Assembly (NCBI GenBank): GCA_049642465.1
Contig: JBAROV010000038.1
Coordinates: forward strand, 1-41,954
Length of the DNA: 41,954 nucleotides
Direction: 5' to 3'
Source of the DNA: CAWDPQ01 sp049642465
Lineage (GTDB): Bacteria > Acidobacteriota > Vicinamibacteria > Vicinamibacterales > 2-12-FULL-66-21
Shown: piece by piece, positions 39,400 to 41,954 of the stretch
How positions within the stretch are numbered: the stretch's first letter is position 1
How the letters are laid out: every line of letters starts with the position of its first letter
The notes under the pieces: generated by a model
Told to the model about the DNA's origin: nothing
What the model saw: only the letters and a program-made list of their open reading frames with translations
Database searches by the model: none
Program-made: the position numbers and the translations under genes

Positions 39400-40467
39400 G
39401 TGCGCATAGGTGCAACCGCCCTCATCGTATTTGCGCTGGCGGTCGAGACAGAGGCTCAAACGTCCACACTCGTTGGACCGCCCGCCATTGAAGCCGTCGC
39501 GAGCATCGTGACGGGATCCGATGCGCCAGACGATCCGTTCCTCTTCTTCGATCTCGCCACCACGCTCCCGATAGGCAGCCACTTCGGCGCGATCGTCCGC
39601 CCTTACGCGCACCGACTTGCCGGCGGCGACTGGTCCGCCGAGATGTACCAACTGGAACTCCGATACCAGAGCACAACCAGGATCCCGGTCAGGGTCGACG
39701 CTGGAATCATCACCTCGCCGCTTGGGCTCGGGACGCTGGAACTCAGACCGGACCTCAGCCCTGCGATCAAGACGCCGTTCTACTACTACATGCCGCTCCC
39801 TCCCTTCGAGGGGCGTTATGACGGCGTGCAACTGATGTCAGGCGGTTATCCGCTCGGGGCCATCGTCAGCGTTTCAGGAGTGAAATGGGACGCGCGCGCG
39901 GGAATCACCGACTCGACCCCGGCCAAGAGCCGGAATGTGTTTGCGAGCGATCGTCCCGCCGCCATGCGGCAGTACGTCGCGGGCGGAGGGATCACTCCCC
40001 GCGTCGGCCTGCGATTTGGCGCGGGTTTCGCCCAGGGTGCCTACCGCTCGTCGGCGGTATCGACTCCCGGGATCGAGAACACCTTTGACGAGGCATCGGA
40101 CGTCACCGTCTTCAATGTCGAAGCGGAATACGCCGTGGGTCACACGCGCCTCAGTGGTGAATGGGTGCGCAATCGATTCGAATCCACGATGGGGCCAGCA
40201 GTGGCGAGGGGCTATTTCGCGCAGGCCGTCCATACATTCAGCCCGCGTGTTTTCGGCACCGTCCGCGTCGTTGGCGCGTCTTCTCCCGCCTACACGGGTG
40301 CAAATCGGCAACGCAAGAACATGACGACGGCCGAAGTGACGATGGGATACCGGCTCGATCATGACCTGACGATTCGGGCCGGATACTACGTGTCCAGGCG
40401 TTACGGCGCCACCGATCGCCGACACACCGCGATTGCATCGCTCGTCTGGGCCCGCCGCTGGTTCTAA
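39400..40467 (+). CDS. Outer-membrane beta-barrel protein
   Basis: 355 residues starting at a GTG 1 bp after the previous stop, with a signal peptide ('MRIGATALIVFALAVETEAQ'). The body is built of alternating hydrophobic/aromatic strands ('HFGAIVRPYAHRL', 'AEMYQLELRYQS', 'LTIRAGYYVSRRYG') and the last residue is Phe ('LVWARRWF'), the sign of an outer-membrane barrel recognised by the BAM machinery. No porin subfamily is assigned. It completes the cupredoxin/HD-GYP operon, so the three proteins probably act together at the cell envelope. Confidence 0.8.
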   Translation: MRIGATALIVFALAVETEAQTSTLVGPPAIEAVASIVTGSDAPDDPFLFFDLATTLPIGSHFGAIVRPYAHRLAGGDWSAEMYQLELRYQSTTRIPVRVDAGIITSPLGLGTLELRPDLSPAIKTPFYYYMPLPPFEGRYDGVQLMSGGYPLGAIVSVSGVKWDARAGITDSTPAKSRNVFASDRPAAMRQYVAGGGITPRVGLRFGAGFAQGAYRSSAVSTPGIENTFDEASDVTVFNVEAEYAVGHTRLSGEWVRNRFESTMGPAVARGYFAQAVHTFSPRVFGTVRVVGASSPAYTGANRQRKNMTTAEVTMGYRLDHDLTIRAGYYVSRRYGATDRRHTAIASLVWARRWF

Positions 40468-40594
40468 TGGACTGTATAAGTGACGTGTAAAGCGACCGCT
40501 CCGTTGCCGCGCGTCGAACGATACACTTACGCCGCTAACTCATATGGTCGATGCGTATCGAGTTGAGACGGTTGAGTATGTAATGTGGACGGTA

Positions 40595-40990
40595 TTAGCG
40601 CTTCTTTCGTCCACCCGAACGCGATCGGGCTCGACTCGTGCTCTTGCGCGATCGGCCGGCTGATTTCCGCGCGCCCTTTCGTCCACCCGCGCGCTTGCGC
40701 GAGCCACCCTTGCGGGCGCCTTTGCGAGATCCGGCGCCCTTCCGAGATCCGCCAGCTTTCCGGGATCCGGCGCGTTTGCGCGCTCCGCTACGCTTCCGCG
40801 ATCCGCCACCTTTGCGTGACGAACTGAGGCTGCGCGATCCAGCATCACTCGGACTCGGGGAAACGGCGCCCCCGACCTCGCCTTCCATCATCGCGTCCTC
40901 GTCGCCCGCGGCCCCCTGCCCACCACCGAACATGTCTTCGTCGTTCATGGGACTCATGCGGTCTTTCGTGTCGATGTCTGACCGTACCAT
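40595..40990 (-). CDS. Lys/Arg/Gly/Ser-rich basic repeat protein (histone H1-like)
   Basis: 131 residues: an acidic first third ('MNDEDMFGGGQGAAGDEDAM'), then about 75 residues of 'GSRKRAG', 'GSRKGAG' and 'RKGARKGG'-type repeats ending 'GGRKKR'. Low-complexity basic tails like this occur in bacterial histone H1-like proteins that bind DNA. The repeats are also present at DNA level as GGATCCCGCAAG-like units, so repeat-length variation is expected. No enzymatic domain is present. Binding to nucleic acid is inferred from composition. An ATG at 40990 or at 40954 ('MSPMNDE') may be the start. Confidence 0.65.
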   Translation of the reverse strand: MVRSDIDTKDRMSPMNDEDMFGGGQGAAGDEDAMMEGEVGGAVSPSPSDAGSRSLSSSRKGGGSRKRSGARKRAGSRKAGGSRKGAGSRKGARKGGSRKRAGGRKGARKSAGRSRKSTSRARSRSGGRKKR

Positions 40991-41058
40991 GCTGTCGCGC
41001 CTCCTTGGCCGGCGGGCTAAGTCGCAACAATCGTGCCCGGATCTGGAAATGACGTTTG

Positions 41059-41954
41059 TCAGTCGCGTTCGATGAGGCTCGTGCCGGTCCAGCGATACCG
41101 GCCATCAGTCAGGTGGGCCCCGCCCATCCAGCGATCGATGCCATTCAACGCCACGTAGTCCGCTTTTCCGTCGAGAACCCGCGAGCCCGCATCGGTCAGT
41201 TCGAACACTCCGGTGGGAGGCGCGTCGCGCGGCCATTCCCCGTCGTGCCCGAGGAGCGGGGTGCGGCCGGTGGTCAGGCGCCGCATGATGTCGAAGAACG
41301 TCAGGTCACCCATGAACACGCGCTCTTCAAGTTGCGCGTTTGCGTGGAACGCGGCGGGTGCACCCCGGTGCCCCTGCTGGACCACGGTCAGGATTTGCCG
41401 TTCGGTGCGCGAGAGGCCATTCACGTCGGACGGAAAGTCCTCGAGATGACGCTTCAACCCACCGGCGACGTAGGGCAGCAGCGTCGTGTCGGTTCGGAGC
41501 ACCAAATCAGCGAACGGTCGTGGGTCGGGGGACCCGAACGCACGCCAGAGTGTCGAGCCGAGCGCAATTTGAGAATCGGTCAGCGGCTGGCGCTTTGGAA
41601 AGAGCGTGACCAATTCGTCGGGACTCAACTCTCCCAAGCCGGCGAACCTCGGGCGACCGGGAAACTCGCCGATGCAAATCAGCCTGAATCTCGAGCGATC
41701 GATGACGTGTTCTGCGATCCAGTCGAGATGCCGGATGAGCAGCAATTGATCGAACAGATCGTGCTCGAACCAGAACACGACCTCGTTGAATGCCGCGTGT
41801 TGCGCGAGCTGTTCATCCGCGCGTCGAAGACCGGCCTTGAACTCCGCCTGCCGTGGATCCGCGCCGGCCTCATCCCCGGCTCGGAGTTCTCGCCATTCGT
41901 CGGGTGAGAGGCCCGACGGTGCAGGCCCATCGTGCAGCACGTCCGCCCATACGA
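41059..41954 (-). CDS. DUF1835-type protein, C-terminal part (runs off the window)
   Basis: In frame to the window's last bases: codons before the first visible start candidate read 'WADVLHDGPAPSGLSPDEWR', and the 'DVLHDGP' piece is the DUF1835 signature, so the true start lies outside. Later 'EVVFWFEHDLFDQLLLIRHL' and 'LTDSQIALGSTLWRAF' fit DUF1835 and the associated C-terminal helical domain. The function is not known; many copies sit beside sigma factor or RNA polymerase-related genes, but nothing here confirms that. Confidence 0.85.
   Translation of the reverse strand, partial: VWADVLHDGPAPSGLSPDEWRELRAGDEAGADPRQAEFKAGLRRADEQLAQHAAFNEVVFWFEHDLFDQLLLIRHLDWIAEHVIDRSRFRLICIGEFPGRPRFAGLGELSPDELVTLFPKRQPLTDSQIALGSTLWRAFGSPDPRPFADLVLRTDTTLLPYVAGGLKRHLEDFPSDVNGLSRTERQILTVVQQGHRGAPAAFHANAQLEERVFMGDLTFFDIMRRLTTGRTPLLGHDGEWPRDAPPTGVFELTDAGSRVLDGKADYVALNGIDRWMGGAHLTDGRYRWTGTSLIERD

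Noticed and set aside
1..41954. CRISPR arrays or rRNA genes
   Set aside because: No regularly spaced direct repeats with unique spacers and no rRNA-like segments were seen.

Overview
The window is GC-rich bacterial chromosome. The gene style suggests Acidobacteriota, possibly Vicinamibacteria-like: a cupredoxin/HD-GYP/outer-membrane operon, a Lys/Arg-rich basic protein, secreted TolB-type propellers and several starts lying 6-8 nt after a -10 box. That placement is an inference from gene content only; no 16S rRNA or phylogenetic marker was checked.

Left chromosomal flank (1-7288). It holds the end of an MDR-type oxidoreductase, a BNR-type propeller protein, an ArsR/SRPBCC pair running leftward from a perfect palindromic operator, a small conserved protein, and a repair pair: a DEDD-like/GIY-YIG protein followed by DNA polymerase IV. 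Two traces of IS3-family elements are present, a 30-codon tail at 2536-2628 and a 5'-truncated copy with an intact OrfB at 6011-7245.

Integrated island (7289-30918, about 23.6 kb). It is bounded by a 48-bp perfect direct repeat. The right copy is the 3' part of an intact tRNA-Pro(UGG) gene; the left copy is an orphan fragment next to a tyrosine integrase and an excisionase-like HTH protein. Matching GGGCCC-AAATTT-GGGCCC palindromes lie just inside both ends. The cargo looks like a defence and conflict island: an AbiE type IV toxin-antitoxin pair with a divergent AbiEi-like gene, an HNH endonuclease coupled to a RecB-like nuclease/helicase, and a three-gene type III-like restriction-modification operon (methyltransferase, OLD-like ATPase/TOPRIM, helicase-nuclease). 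It also carries DUF2442 and DUF6933 proteins, a broken metallophosphoesterase with a duplicated tail, and a stand-alone proteasome-like (HslV-fold) Ntn hydrolase. Immediately after the hydrolase, with its own promoter, lies an apparent tRNA-shaped RNA whose anticodon arm is extended to a very long hairpin ending in a 7-nt loop with GUC in the anticodon position. This RNA is the most unusual item in the window. Two conserved proteins of unknown role close the island.

Right chromosomal flank (30948-41954). It holds a DinB-superfamily protein, a lysyl-oxidase-like/VWA fusion, a secreted glycoside-hydrolase-like protein, a TolB-type propeller, a small tyrosine-phosphatase-like protein, a coupled cupredoxin/HD-GYP/outer-membrane operon, a Lys/Arg-rich protein and the C-terminal part of a DUF1835 protein that runs off the window.
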